Source of the DNA: an uncultured Pelagibacteraceae bacterium
GTDB lineage: Bacteria > Pseudomonadota > Alphaproteobacteria > Pelagibacterales > Pelagibacteraceae
Assembly (NCBI GenBank): GCA_902596045.1
Contig: CACJSJ010000010.1
Location: 1 to 39,506, forward strand
Reading direction: 5' to 3'
Length of the DNA stretch: 39,506 bases
Below are positions 16,986 to 25,172 of this stretch, in pieces. How positions within the stretch are numbered: the first letter of the stretch is position 1; each line of letters starts with the position of its first letter. The position numbers and the translations under genes were made by a program. The notes beneath the pieces are model-generated. The model was not told the DNA's origin, did not search any database, and worked only from the letters and a program-made list of their open reading frames with translations.

Positions 16986-17089
16986 TTTGTAAATTTTGTA
17001 AATTAATATTTACAATTTTTTTCTACAATTTACAAGCTTTTATAACTTTTTTATGGATTTTGTAAATCTTGTAAATTATACAATTTACA
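16986..17089. promoter_or_regulatory. Seven TTGTAAAT half-sites, probable operator for the RamB-like regulator
   Basis: Within 104 bases are TTTGTAAATT at 16986-16995 and 16995-17004, ATTTACAA at 17008-17015, AATTTACAA at 17027-17035, TTTTGTAAAT at 17058-17067, TTGTAAATT at 17069-17077 and AATTTACA at 17082-17089. The first two are direct repeats 9 bases apart, followed by inverted copies; the second group repeats that order. RamB of Corynebacterium binds a short A-rich site with a TTTGCAAA-like core, so these are good candidates for autoregulation and control of the aceA side. Confidence 0.65.
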
Positions 17090-17250
17090 TGAATGATAAA
17101 TTAAAAAATAACGAAAATGAGGCTCAAATCATAAGACATGAAGACCTTGCTAGACATAATAGCAGAGGAATCTACATGAGAGATGATCATTGTGATTGGG
17201 GTTCAAGTGGAATGAAAGATCTAGTTGAGACCCTTGACGACTCAAACTAA
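17089..17250 (+). CDS. Small hypothetical protein upstream of aceA (53 aa)
   Basis: An acidic, Asp/His/Asn-rich 53-residue frame: MNDKLKNNENEAQIIRHEDL, then ARHNSRGIYMRDDHCDWG and SSGMKDLVETLDDSN. It has no membrane segment or signal peptide and one Cys in a DDHCDW context. The frame is open back to an ATG at 17053, but that start lies inside the half-site array, so I prefer 17089. Neither start has a Shine-Dalgarno. It is 63 bases before aceA and probably shares its transcript. No family recognised; the ordered composition is unlike random A+T-rich frames here. Confidence 0.5.
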   Translation: MNDKLKNNENEAQIIRHEDLARHNSRGIYMRDDHCDWGSSGMKDLVETLDDSN

Positions 17251-17313
17251 TTTAATTTATTCAACTTAATTCATTTCTCGACAAGCAACACTTAACAGTA
17301 CAGGATAGTAATA

Positions 17314-18588
17314 ATGAGCGCAGAAAATATCTCATACGATTTAAAAAGATTTGCAGGAATTAAAAGAGATTATACTCAAGAAGAAGTAGAAAGATTGAGA
17401 GGCTCAATAAAAATTGAGTATTCAATGTGCAAACATCAATCAACAAAATTATGGAATTTATTAAATTCTGAACCATATGTAAATACTCTGGGTTCTCTCT
17501 CAGGGAACCATGCAGTTCAACACGCTAAAGCAGGACTAAAAGCTATTTATTTAAGTGGATGGCAAGTTGCGGCTGATGCTAACAGTGCTGGTGAGATGTA
17601 TCCAGATCAATCTTTATATCCTTATGATAGTGCACCTAAACTAGTTGAGTCAATGAACAATGCATTAATTAGAGCGGATCAAATTCAACATATGGAAATT
17701 AAAGATGGAGACATGAAAGAAGACAAAAAAGTTGATTATATGTTACCAATTATTGCAGATGGTGAAGCAGGTTTTGGTGGGCCGTTAAATGTATTTGAAC
17801 TTGCAAAAAAATTTATAAAAGCTGGTGCTGCTGGTGTTCACTTTGAAGATCAATTAGCAAGTGAAAAAAAATGTGGTCATATGGGTGGTAAAGTTCTAGT
17901 GCCAACTGGTACGATGATAAAAAATTTAAAAGCTGCAAGATTAGCAGCAGACATAGCAAACGTGCCACTGATTATATTAGCCAGAACAGATGCAAATGCA
18001 GCGAAACTAATTACTAACGATCATGATGATAATGATAAACCTTTCCTAACTGGTGAAAGATCCCCAGAAGGTTTTTATTATGTTAAGGCAGGTATAGATC
18101 AAGCAATATCTAGAGGATTAGCTTACGCACCTTATTCAGATTTAATTTGGTGTGAAACAGCAACACCAAACTTGGAAGAAGCTAAAAAGTTTGCTGATGC
18201 TATTCATAAAAAATTTCCAGGTAAACTTCTAGCTTATAATTGTTCTCCTTCATTTAACTGGAAAAAACATTTATCTGATGAAGAGATTGCATCATTTCAA
18301 CAAGAAATCAGCAAGATGGGCTATAAGTTTCAATTCATAACACTTGCTGGTTTTCATACTCAAAATATTGCTATTTTTGAATTAGCAGAAAAATATAAAA
18401 AAGAAGGCATGTCAGCTTATTCAAGAATTCAAGAACAAGAATTCGCTCGTGAAAAAGATGGTTACACTAGTGTTAAACATCAAAGAGAAGTTGGTACTTC
18501 TTATTTCGATGCTGTTTCTAATACTATAAGTAGTGGAAAAAGCTCAACTACAGCAATGGATGGCTCAACAGAGTCTGAACAGTTCTAA
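17314..18588 (+). CDS. aceA: Isocitrate lyase
   Basis: A 424-residue enzyme of the glyoxylate shunt that splits isocitrate into glyoxylate and succinate. The catalytic signature [13 protein letters not shown] has its cysteine at residue 187; [10 protein letters not shown] (metal-binding), LARTDANAA and the [11 protein letters not shown] loop are all present. The length is that of short bacterial forms. AGGA precedes the ATG by 11 bases. Malate synthase is not in the window. In SAR11, glyoxylate also feeds glycine metabolism, so the enzyme serves both C2 assimilation and glycine supply. Regulation by the adjacent RamB-like protein is likely. Confidence 0.97.
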   Translation: MSAENISYDLKRFAGIKRDYTQEEVERLRGSIKIEYSMCKHQSTKLWNLLNSEPYVNTLGSLSGNHAVQHAKAGLKAIYLSGWQVAADANSAGEMYPDQSLYPYDSAPKLVESMNNALIRADQIQHMEIKDGDMKEDKKVDYMLPIIADGEAGFGGPLNVFELAKKFIKAGAAGVHFEDQLASEKKCGHMGGKVLVPTGTMIKNLKAARLAADIANVPLIILARTDANAAKLITNDHDDNDKPFLTGERSPEGFYYVKAGIDQAISRGLAYAPYSDLIWCETATPNLEEAKKFADAIHKKFPGKLLAYNCSPSFNWKKHLSDEEIASFQQEISKMGYKFQFITLAGFHTQNIAIFELAEKYKKEGMSAYSRIQEQEFAREKDGYTSVKHQREVGTSYFDAVSNTISSGKSSTTAMDGSTESEQF

Positions 18589-18623
18589 TAAAATAATTCT
18601 TTTTTAATGTTAGATTTGTAAAT

Positions 18624-18653
18624 AACTAACCCAGAAATGGGTTAGTTGTTTAA
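18624..18653 (+). terminator. Terminator hairpin after aceA
   Basis: AACTAACCCA (18624-18633) pairs exactly with TGGGTTAGTT (18638-18647) around a GAAA tetraloop, followed by GTTTAAA. It lies about 35 bases after the aceA stop. The T-run is weak, so some readthrough into dmdA is possible. A TTTGTAAAT motif, like those upstream of aceA, occurs just before it at 18614-18622. Confidence 0.6.
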
Positions 18654-18690
18654 ACGTTTGTAATCTTTATGGTCTATGCTATGAGCCCTT

Positions 18691-19830
18691 ATGGTAAATA
18701 AAAATTTTGGTTTTGGAACTCAGATTAGAAAATCGCCTTATTTTGACTCGACAGTCAAATGGGGAGCTAAAGGTTTTTCAGTTTACAATCATATGTACAT
18801 TCCAAGGGATTTTGGAAATCCCGAACAAAATTTTTGGAATTTAATTGAAAAAGCAATTCTTTGTGATGTAGCAGTTGAAAGACAAGTAGAAATTACTGGT
18901 CCAGATGCTTACAAATTTACTCAATTACTCACTCCTAGAGACCTCTCAAAATTATCAGTTGGTCAATGTAAATATGTACTAATTGTAAATAATAAGGGTG
19001 GAATAATTAATGATCCTGTTCTTTTAAGACTAGCCGAAAATCATTTTTGGTTATCTCTTGCAGACAGCGATGTTTTATTATGGGCTCAAGGAGTAGCTGT
19101 GAATTCTGGATTAAATGTAAATATTACAGAACCTGACGTATCTCCACTTCAATTACAAGGACCTAATTCAGCTGAAATAATGATTAAATTATTTGGTGAA
19201 GATATTAAAGATCTTAAATATTACTGGTTTAGAGAATATAAATTAGACGGAATACCATTAGTTGTTTCAAGAACTGGTTGGTCTAGTGAGTTTGGATATG
19301 AATTTTTCCTCAGAGATGGTTCTAAAGGTAATGAACTTTATGAAAAAATAATGGAAGCAGGCAAAGAGCATGGTCTTCAACCAGGTCATACATCGTCTAT
19401 AAGAAGAATTGAAGGTGGAATGCTTTCTTATCATGCAGATGCAGACATCAATACAAATCCATTTGAATTAGGTTTAGATAGATTGGTTAACTTAGAAAAT
19501 AAGGTTAACTTTATAGGCAAAGAAGCTTTAAAAAAGATAAAACAGAATGGAATTAAAAGAAAACAAGTTGGGTTAGAGTTAGATTGTGAACCTTTAAAAG
19601 GACCAAACACTTCATTCTGGTCAATATATAAAGATGGTAAAAAAATCGGTAAAGTTACTTCTGCTGTATATTCTCCTAGATTAAAAAAAAATATAGCACT
19701 AGCAATAGTAGATATTAATTATTCAGAGATTGGAAATAATTTTAAGGTTATTATAAATGGTGATGAAATTGGTTCTAAAGTAATTGAAAAACCTTTTTAT
19801 GATCCAAAGAAAAAAATTGCTTCTTCTTAA
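18691..19830 (+). CDS. dmdA: Dimethylsulfoniopropionate demethylase DmdA (GcvT family)
   Basis: A 379-residue folate-binding GcvT-fold protein. Features shared with DmdA proteins as I know them are RKSPYFDSTV, GFSVYNHMYIPRDF, VERQVEITGPDA, the LTPRDLSKL and GQCKYV segment, and EPDVSPLQLQGP. DmdA transfers a methyl group from DMSP to tetrahydrofolate, giving 5-methyl-THF and methylmercaptopropionate. The closest alternative is another GcvT paralogue of unknown substrate; a glycine-cleavage T-protein is less likely since no gcvH or gcvP is near. The start lacks a Shine-Dalgarno. It follows aceA by about 100 bases across a hairpin, and its stop overlaps the convergent ABC permease by 4 bases. 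Confidence 0.75.
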   Translation: MVNKNFGFGTQIRKSPYFDSTVKWGAKGFSVYNHMYIPRDFGNPEQNFWNLIEKAILCDVAVERQVEITGPDAYKFTQLLTPRDLSKLSVGQCKYVLIVNNKGGIINDPVLLRLAENHFWLSLADSDVLLWAQGVAVNSGLNVNITEPDVSPLQLQGPNSAEIMIKLFGEDIKDLKYYWFREYKLDGIPLVVSRTGWSSEFGYEFFLRDGSKGNELYEKIMEAGKEHGLQPGHTSSIRRIEGGMLSYHADADINTNPFELGLDRLVNLENKVNFIGKEALKKIKQNGIKRKQVGLELDCEPLKGPNTSFWSIYKDGKKIGKVTSAVYSPRLKKNIALAIVDINYSEIGNNFKVIINGDEIGSKVIEKPFYDPKKKIASS

Positions 19831-20594
19831 GATTTAATATTATAACCTTTTTTCAATAATATTGAGACAGCAATCACACATATTACTAAAAAAGACACCA
19901 TTGAACCTACACTTATCCAAATATTAAAATCTGATATTCCATAAAATGAAAATCTTAAGCCGTCAATTAGATAAACTACTGGATTAAAATAAGACACCGT
20001 TTGCCAGAATGGTGGCAACATATCCAAACTATATAAACTCCCTCCTAAAAAAACCATTGGTGTAATAACTAAAGATGGAATGATAGACATTTGTTCGAAG
20101 TTTTTACTAACAACACCAATTAAAAAACCAAATAATGCAAAAGTAAAAGAGACCAAAACTAACAAAAATATCATTAACATTGGATATTGAACAGTCACTT
20201 CAGCAAAAAATGAAGCGGTAGCATAGATCACAGCACCGACAATTAAAGTTTTGGTAGCTCCTGCCCCAACAAAAGCTAAAACTGTTTCAAGAGTTGAAAT
20301 GGGTGCTGCTAAAATCTCATTGATAGTCCCATTAAATTTTGGAAAAAATATTCCAAAAGAAGTGTTACTTATTGATTGAGTGAGCAATGTAAGCATTAAT
20401 AAACCTGGAACGATATATGAACCATAGCTTACACCATCAATTTTTTGAATGTAACCACCAATCACTGAACCAAAAACAACAAAATATAATGATGTAGAAA
20501 TTACTGGTGAGAGAAGAGACTGACCTACTGTTCTATAGAATCTATTCATCTCATGAAAATATATGGCTTTAAATCCGTAATAATTAAATTTCAT
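19827..20594 (-). CDS. ABC-2 type transporter permease
   Basis: A 255-residue integral membrane protein with six predicted helices. It has the ABC-2 course: GSVIGGYIQKIDGVSYGSYIVPGLL, then PISTLETVLAFVGAGATK (coupling-helix region), then FLGGSLYSLDMLPPFWQ and FNPVVYLIDGLRFSFYG near the end. It resembles YadH-type export permeases. It is coupled by an 11-base overlap to the ATPase gene upstream. The substrate is unknown; relatives are assigned to drug, lipid or polysaccharide export. Confidence 0.9.
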   Translation of the reverse strand: MKFNYYGFKAIYFHEMNRFYRTVGQSLLSPVISTSLYFVVFGSVIGGYIQKIDGVSYGSYIVPGLLMLTLLTQSISNTSFGIFFPKFNGTINEILAAPISTLETVLAFVGAGATKTLIVGAVIYATASFFAEVTVQYPMLMIFLLVLVSFTFALFGFLIGVVSKNFEQMSIIPSLVITPMVFLGGSLYSLDMLPPFWQTVSYFNPVVYLIDGLRFSFYGISDFNIWISVGSMVSFLVICVIAVSILLKKGYNIKS

Positions 20595-21519
20595 TATTCT
20601 CCTTAACTAAATTAACAAATATTTTCTCCAGATTGCTTTGTTCTGTTTTTAAATCTCTTAATTTTAAACCGGTATCTTTTAAATCTTGCAACAAATTAGT
20701 AATGCCTGTTTTTTCGGTTCCAACATTATAAGTATAAATTAAAGACATATGTTCATCATCTATTTCAAGATTATATTTGGCTAAATCTTTAGGGATTTCA
20801 GTAATCTTTTCCTGTAATTCAATATTTAATTTTTTATGACCCATTTTCTTAATTAGTTCTTTTTTATCTTCGACAACTATGATTTCACCTTGATTAATAA
20901 CAGCAACACGGTCAGCAATAGCTTCAGCTTCCTCAATATAATGAGTAGTTAAAATAATAGTGACCCCAGTTTTTCTAAGATCATCAACAACCATCCACAT
21001 GTCTCTCCTAAGCTCAACATCTACTCCGGCTGTTGGTTCATCTAAAAATAATATTTTTGGCTCATGAGATAAAGCTTTTGCAATTAAAACTCTTCTTTTC
21101 ATTCCACCTGACAATTGTTTTAATCTTTGATCTTTTTTGTCCCATAGACTCAAATCTTTTAAAATTTTTTCTATGTGTTCTGGTTTTGGAGATTTTCCAT
21201 ACAAACCCCTTGAATATGATACGGTATCAAAAACTGTTTCAAAAGATTCTAAATTTAACTCTTGAGGAACCATTCCTATTCTAGATCTAGTCTCTCGGTA
21301 ATTTTTTATTATATCAAAGCCGTCTACAGTAACAGAACCAGATGAGGGGGTAACAATCCCACAAATTATACTAATTAAAGTTGTCTTTCCTGCACCATTT
21401 GGTCCAAGCATTGCAAGAATTTCACCCTGTTTAACTTTAAGACTAATTTTTTTAAGTGCATCAAAACCATTATCATAAACTTTTGTAAGTTCATTGATAA
21501 TTATCTGATTGTCTGTCAT
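20584..21519 (-). CDS. ABC-2 exporter ATP-binding protein
   Basis: A 311-residue ATPase: Walker A GPNGAGKT near residue 40, signature LSGGMKRR, Walker B ILFLDEPTAGVD and the switch histidine in ILTTHYIEEAEA. The last 80 residues form the charged C-terminal domain common in CcmA/YadG-type subunits. It forms an export complex with the overlapping permease gene. Substrate not identifiable. Confidence 0.93.
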   Translation of the reverse strand: MTDNQIIINELTKVYDNGFDALKKISLKVKQGEILAMLGPNGAGKTTLISIICGIVTPSSGSVTVDGFDIIKNYRETRSRIGMVPQELNLESFETVFDTVSYSRGLYGKSPKPEHIEKILKDLSLWDKKDQRLKQLSGGMKRRVLIAKALSHEPKILFLDEPTAGVDVELRRDMWMVVDDLRKTGVTIILTTHYIEEAEAIADRVAVINQGEIIVVEDKKELIKKMGHKKLNIELQEKITEIPKDLAKYNLEIDDEHMSLIYTYNVGTEKTGITNLLQDLKDTGLKLRDLKTEQSNLEKIFVNLVKENNEI

Positions 21520-21566
21520 TGAGACAGATTTATAACTATAAATTCCGTTAATACAATCGAGTAATA

Positions 21567-23009
21567 TTAAAACTTTTTTGCTTTTAAAACTACAATTGGT
21601 AAAAAAGTTGCAATTGCAAAAGACAAAAATAATAATGATTGTGCTACAAATGGTCCAAACAGTTCTTTCGACATCAAGACTCCAACTAGTAAACTTTTTG
21701 AAAAATCTGGAGATGGAAACATTAATAAACCACCAATTAACCCAATTATAATTGAGACATAGGCAGTTTTTTCATTGATATTCTTATTATAAAAACTGTA
21801 GAAGACAGTCAATACAAAAGCACAACAAAATAAGTCTGCTAATAAAAATAAATATAAAATATCAAATCCTCTAGAGGCAATAATAAAAGAAATAATAGAT
21901 AAAAATATAATTATATATTTAGAAAATTTAAGATAATCTATTTTTTTTTTAAAATTAAACACAGCTTTACCATCTACTACAATTAAACTTGATATTGCAT
22001 TGACTAAAGTATCAACAGTAGAAATTGTTAATGCTAAACCTAGTACAATTATAAATAAAGACAATAACTTAGTTTGTTCTTTAAGTAATAATGTAAAAAA
22101 TCCTAGATCAGGTCTTGAAGTTGGATCTATTGAAAAAGCAACCATTCCCGTAAAACCCATATAAAAAACTACTGGTACAATAATAAAGAAAGATATAATT
22201 AAGCTTTTTCTTAAAATTTCAAAATTTTTTGCAGCATACACTCTTTGCCAATTACCTTGGTGAAATAAATTTGTAGCAGCAACAGCAATAAAAAAAGTCA
22301 AACCGGCAGTATAACTAGGCATGTAAGATGAGCTTAAAAGTTGAGGATTCTTTCTTTTTATGAACTCAAAAGAAAATTCAGATCCATTAAAGGAGTTGAT
22401 ATAAGCTAAAGAAATCAATAATAAAACTCCAATCACAACCATTTGAATATTATCTGTAAATATTGAGGCTCTTAACCCTCCATATAAAGTGTAAGCTAGG
22501 GTAGATAATAAAACAATTAGAGCTGTAATCCATAGATCAGTGCCTGAAATATAATTAATTAAAACAGCTACTGCTGTAACTTCTGCACATAAAAAAATAA
22601 ACATATAGAAAACAGTCATAAGCAAAATAAGCTTGAATAAACTTTTTCCAAACTTTTTTCTCATAAATTCAATTAATGATGATCCTTTAGGAAATTCATT
22701 TCTGATTTTTTTACCTAAGTAAATCAAAAAGAACATTGGAAATGCTGTTCCCAATGAATAACCTATAATTGCTCCCATTCCTCCCCATGTTGCAGCTGAG
22801 GCTGGGCCAAATAAGATCCATGCTCCTAAAGCTGAAGCAGTTAAACTTGTTGTTAAAGAAAATAATCCAATATTCCTATTTGCTGTTAAATAATTATTTA
22901 GTCCTTGATATTTTTTTGAATAATAGAAACCTAAAAATGCAAAGATTAAACTTATGAAAATTACTAATGTTAGTGATGTTGATTGATTTATATAGTATGT
23001 TTTATCCAT
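21567..23009 (-). CDS. thiV: Sodium:solute symporter, probable thiamin-precursor (HMP) transporter ThiV
   Basis: A 480-residue sodium:solute symporter family protein with about 13 membrane helices, including TLYGGLRASIFTDNIQMVV, the SSS signature region, and the N-terminal SALGAWILFGPA core. The leader is a TPP riboswitch, so thiamin status controls it. In SAR11, an SSS gene behind a TPP riboswitch has been named thiV and proposed to import the pyrimidine precursor HMP, which these cells cannot make. Family and riboswitch are read from the sequence; the substrate follows that published proposal. Confidence 0.85.
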   Translation of the reverse strand: MDKTYYINQSTSLTLVIFISLIFAFLGFYYSKKYQGLNNYLTANRNIGLFSLTTSLTASALGAWILFGPASAATWGGMGAIIGYSLGTAFPMFFLIYLGKKIRNEFPKGSSLIEFMRKKFGKSLFKLILLMTVFYMFIFLCAEVTAVAVLINYISGTDLWITALIVLLSTLAYTLYGGLRASIFTDNIQMVVIGVLLLISLAYINSFNGSEFSFEFIKRKNPQLLSSSYMPSYTAGLTFFIAVAATNLFHQGNWQRVYAAKNFEILRKSLIISFFIIVPVVFYMGFTGMVAFSIDPTSRPDLGFFTLLLKEQTKLLSLFIIVLGLALTISTVDTLVNAISSLIVVDGKAVFNFKKKIDYLKFSKYIIIFLSIISFIIASRGFDILYLFLLADLFCCAFVLTVFYSFYNKNINEKTAYVSIIIGLIGGLLMFPSPDFSKSLLVGVLMSKELFGPFVAQSLLFLSFAIATFLPIVVLKAKKF

Positions 23010-23013
23010 TATT

Positions 23014-23081
23014 CTCCCTTTCTGAATTACCGGACAGGTTCTTAGGGTTTAATCTCAGTCTGTAAAGACACCCCTTTGGAA
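23014..23081 (-). promoter_or_regulatory. TPP (THI-box) riboswitch upstream of thiV
   Basis: Read on the minus strand the conserved pieces come in order: GGGGTGT (23068-23074), CTGAGA (23053-23058), ACCC (23045-23048), GAACCTG (23035-23041), TCCGGTAATTCAG (23022-23034) and AGGGAG (23014-23019). The terminal helix pairs TTCC (23078-23081) with GGGA (23015-23018). GGGAG is also the ribosome binding site, 4 bases before the ATG, so ligand binding should hide it directly. No separate expression platform fits in the space, which makes this a minimal translational switch. Confidence 0.92.
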
Positions 23082-23085
23082 CATT

Positions 23086-23091
23086 CTTATA
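23086..23091 (-). promoter_or_regulatory. Candidate -10 element for the thiV transcript
   Basis: TATAAG on the minus strand would place the transcription start close to 23079-23080, precisely at the 5' edge of the TPP aptamer. No clear -35 is visible at 17 bases. It overlaps the stop codon of the upstream 95-residue gene. Confidence 0.4.
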
Positions 23092-23374
23092 CTTTATTAT
23101 CAATAATTTCAATCATACATGTAGTTGCATACTCGCGCCATTCTGAAGAACTTTTACCTTTAAGACTATTTAGGTGATTTCTATTATTCTGAATGTCGTC
23201 TTTATGTTTAATTTTATCATTTTCATCTAAATTTTTTTCCATATTGTTTAAATTTAGTTCCATTGCATCAATCCATTGATTTCCAAGTTGAACACATTTT
23301 TCATCATCTTTTTCATCACAAATTTGTTTAAAAAAGTTGAAAATTACATCATCAGTCTTTACTGATTTATTCAC
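23087..23374 (-). CDS. Hypothetical protein (95 aa), helical and charged
   Basis: Unrecognised soluble protein rich in Asp, Glu, Lys and Asn, probably all alpha-helical. It contains ICDEKDDEKCVQLGNQWID near residue 18 with two cysteines nine residues apart, and a third cysteine in TTCMIEIID near the end. No signal peptide or membrane segment. It is 11 bases downstream of a small membrane-protein frame and 5 bases before the TPP riboswitch of thiV. The length and regular composition support a real gene. Confidence 0.6.
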   Translation of the reverse strand: MNKSVKTDDVIFNFFKQICDEKDDEKCVQLGNQWIDAMELNLNNMEKNLDENDKIKHKDDIQNNRNHLNSLKGKSSSEWREYATTCMIEIIDNKV

Positions 23375-23385
23375 TAGAAGAAAGA

Positions 23386-23565
23386 TTATTTGTTAAAACA
23401 ATTATTAACTAATATTGCCATTAAAATCCACATTACAAATACTTCACCGTTTGAAAATGAATAATCTGCACCTGAAAAGCCTGCAACGATATTAATTGCA
23501 TAAATAATAATTGTTGAAACTATTAAGCTAGTAATTAAATTTATAAAACCATTTATATATTTCAT
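23386..23565 (-). CDS. Small two-helix membrane protein (59 aa)
   Basis: An ATG at 23565 opens 59 codons: MKYINGFINLITSLIVSTII continuing into a first hydrophobic helix, a loop FSGADYSFSNGE, then a second helix VFVMWILMAILVNNCF. It fills most of the otherwise empty 226-base gap between doxX and the 95-residue gene and ends 11 bases before the latter. No family known to me; composition and fit between neighbours suggest a real gene. Confidence 0.5.
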   Translation of the reverse strand: MKYINGFINLITSLIVSTIIIYAINIVAGFSGADYSFSNGEVFVMWILMAILVNNCFNK

Positions 23566-23600
23566 AGTCTAAGAATATATAAATTCACATTTAACGCAAT

Positions 23601-24011
23601 TTATATTTTATTACCCTTAATTAGAAAATAAAAACCACCGATCAAAAGAAAAATTTGTACACTTGTGAAAAGTTGTTTTGTTATGAACCAATCTCTATGA
23701 GCTACAGCAAAAATACAAATCATTAAAATGACAATATTTAAACCTGCTAATCTGGTTAATGTGTGGCCAATAGGATTTTTAATAAAATTAGCGATGATAA
23801 GGATAATACCTGTGGATACTTCTGATATTGCAACTAAACTTGCAAGAAATGGGGATAAATCAAAATACTCTATAAGGCCTTCAGGTGGTAAAGGAAACTT
23901 CCCAAAACCATAAATGATAAAAGCTGTGCCTACTGCAAGTCTTAATAAAAGAGATCCTATAGCTTCAAAATTTAAGAAAAAATTATTAAATTTTGTTATT
24001 AAGTGATTCAT
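23601..24011 (-). CDS. DoxX-family membrane protein
   Basis: A 136-residue inner-membrane protein with four helices. It starts with LLLRLAVGTAFIIYGFGKFP, the RLxxGxxFxxxGxxKF motif of DoxX/YphA proteins, and continues with LVAISEVSTGIILIIANF and TRLAGLNIVILMICIF. DoxX relatives are linked to terminal oxidases, thiosulfate:quinone reductase or redox homeostasis, but many have no known role. It follows the methyltransferase gene by 10 bases on the same strand. Confidence 0.85.
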   Translation of the reverse strand: MNHLITKFNNFFLNFEAIGSLLLRLAVGTAFIIYGFGKFPLPPEGLIEYFDLSPFLASLVAISEVSTGIILIIANFIKNPIGHTLTRLAGLNIVILMICIFAVAHRDWFITKQLFTSVQIFLLIGGFYFLIKGNKI

Positions 24012-24021
24012 ATAATTAGAT

Positions 24022-24741
24022 TTAGTTATTTTTGATAATTATACAAACTAATTTATCATTAAAATTTAAATCTTTTTTGTATTTAAGATTAATTTCATTA
24101 ATACCAGTGACAATTTGCTCTTTATTTAAATTAAGAAGCGTAGAAATAAATTTTTTTGAAATCATACTAATATATTTTTTTTTACTAATTTTTACTTTAT
24201 ATGAAAAATATTTTATAATTCTTTTTGGATAAAGTTTTGAAATAAATTTTAAAATTTTTTCATCTCTTTTTAGAGATTTTAATAATCTTATTTTCATTAA
24301 TGTAAAATTGGGTATTTCGTTCTTATGTGGTTCTAACGTAAATATTAAAATTTTACCATTAGGTTTTAAACTTTTTTTCATCATAATTAACAAGGTTTTT
24401 ATTTCACTCATTTTAAGTAAATGAATAGTTTGCTTTAATAAAATTAAGTCAAATTTTTTTTTATTAGTTAAAAAAAAAGATGTGGCATCAATCTTTTTAA
24501 AATCAACTCTTTTATCTTTGTCTTTATGACTAACTAGGTCAATCCCGATCGGTCTATCTCTAAGCTTTAATTTAGAGCTTAAAGAACCTATAATTTTAGC
24601 TCGACCACATCCAATATCTAAAATTTGTGAACTTGTGTCCAATTTTATAACTTTTGTTAAGAAAAGATTAAAATCTGATATATAGCTTTTAGATGAAAGC
24701 CAATTATCTTTGTCCCAATTTTTAATGACAGTTGATACCAA
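24022..24741 (-). CDS. Class I SAM-dependent methyltransferase
   Basis: A 239-residue Rossmann methyltransferase. Motif I is QILDIGCGRAKIIGSL near residue 38, the acidic end of strand 2 is IGIDLVSHKDKD, then FKKIDATSF, and motif IV is FDLILLKQTIHLL. The C-terminal 100 residues are very lysine-rich. The substrate cannot be inferred. It overlaps the upstream DUF4396 gene by 20 bases, so they are in one operon with the cupredoxin and DoxX. Confidence 0.75.
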   Translation of the reverse strand: MVSTVIKNWDKDNWLSSKSYISDFNLFLTKVIKLDTSSQILDIGCGRAKIIGSLSSKLKLRDRPIGIDLVSHKDKDKRVDFKKIDATSFFLTNKKKFDLILLKQTIHLLKMSEIKTLLIMMKKSLKPNGKILIFTLEPHKNEIPNFTLMKIRLLKSLKRDEKILKFISKLYPKRIIKYFSYKVKISKKKYISMISKKFISTLLNLNKEQIVTGINEINLKYKKDLNFNDKLVCIIIKNN

Positions 24742-25171
24742 ACTTTTTTAATCTCCAATAATTATATGGCCATGGTGTCACAAAACCTACTGCAAGCATA
24801 ATAGGAATGACCCACCAATTTAGAATTGCACCCCCAGTTAAAAAATAATCAGTGATATTCATTGCAACTTCCATACTAATCATAGAAATAAAACTCATTC
24901 CCATTGCTGTTTTAAAAGCTTTAGAAAAATCAAAATTTTGTCTCATCAAAATAATTGTTTCTAAAATGATACTTGTAATTAAACCATTAATAATAGCTAA
25001 AATCATAATTCCTAAAACAGGAAAAGGAATTTTTGAAAGCTGAAAAAATAAAATTGTACCGAAATCTCCAATTGCACAACCCAACAAACACCAACCTGTG
25101 TTTTTAGCACTTCTCTTCCAAGTATGTTTACATAACCAATGAAAATTAGCTTTAGCTGCAGTGTCCATCAA
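24722..25171 (-). CDS. DUF4396-family membrane protein
   Basis: A 149-residue protein with four predicted helices. It starts with HWLCKHTWKRSAKNTGWCLLGCAIGDFGTI and continues to FISMISMEVAMNITDYF and VGFVTPWPYNYWRLKKFG, matching DUF4396, in which HxxxH/Cys residues precede helix 1 and a P-x-N-x-W-x-x-x-x-G motif ends the protein. Many DUF4396 genes neighbour copper or multicopper genes; here the adjoining gene, one base upstream, encodes a cupredoxin. A metal-related membrane role is plausible but unproven. Confidence 0.7.
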   Translation of the reverse strand: MMDTAAKANFHWLCKHTWKRSAKNTGWCLLGCAIGDFGTILFFQLSKIPFPVLGIMILAIINGLITSIILETIILMRQNFDFSKAFKTAMGMSFISMISMEVAMNITDYFLTGGAILNWWVIPIMLAVGFVTPWPYNYWRLKKFGINCH

Positions 25172-25172
25172 G

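Noticed and set aside
18589-18690. Possible glycine riboswitch before the GcvT-like dmdA.
   Set aside because: The gap is only about 100 bases, holds the aceA hairpin, and lacks the paired glycine aptamer motifs.
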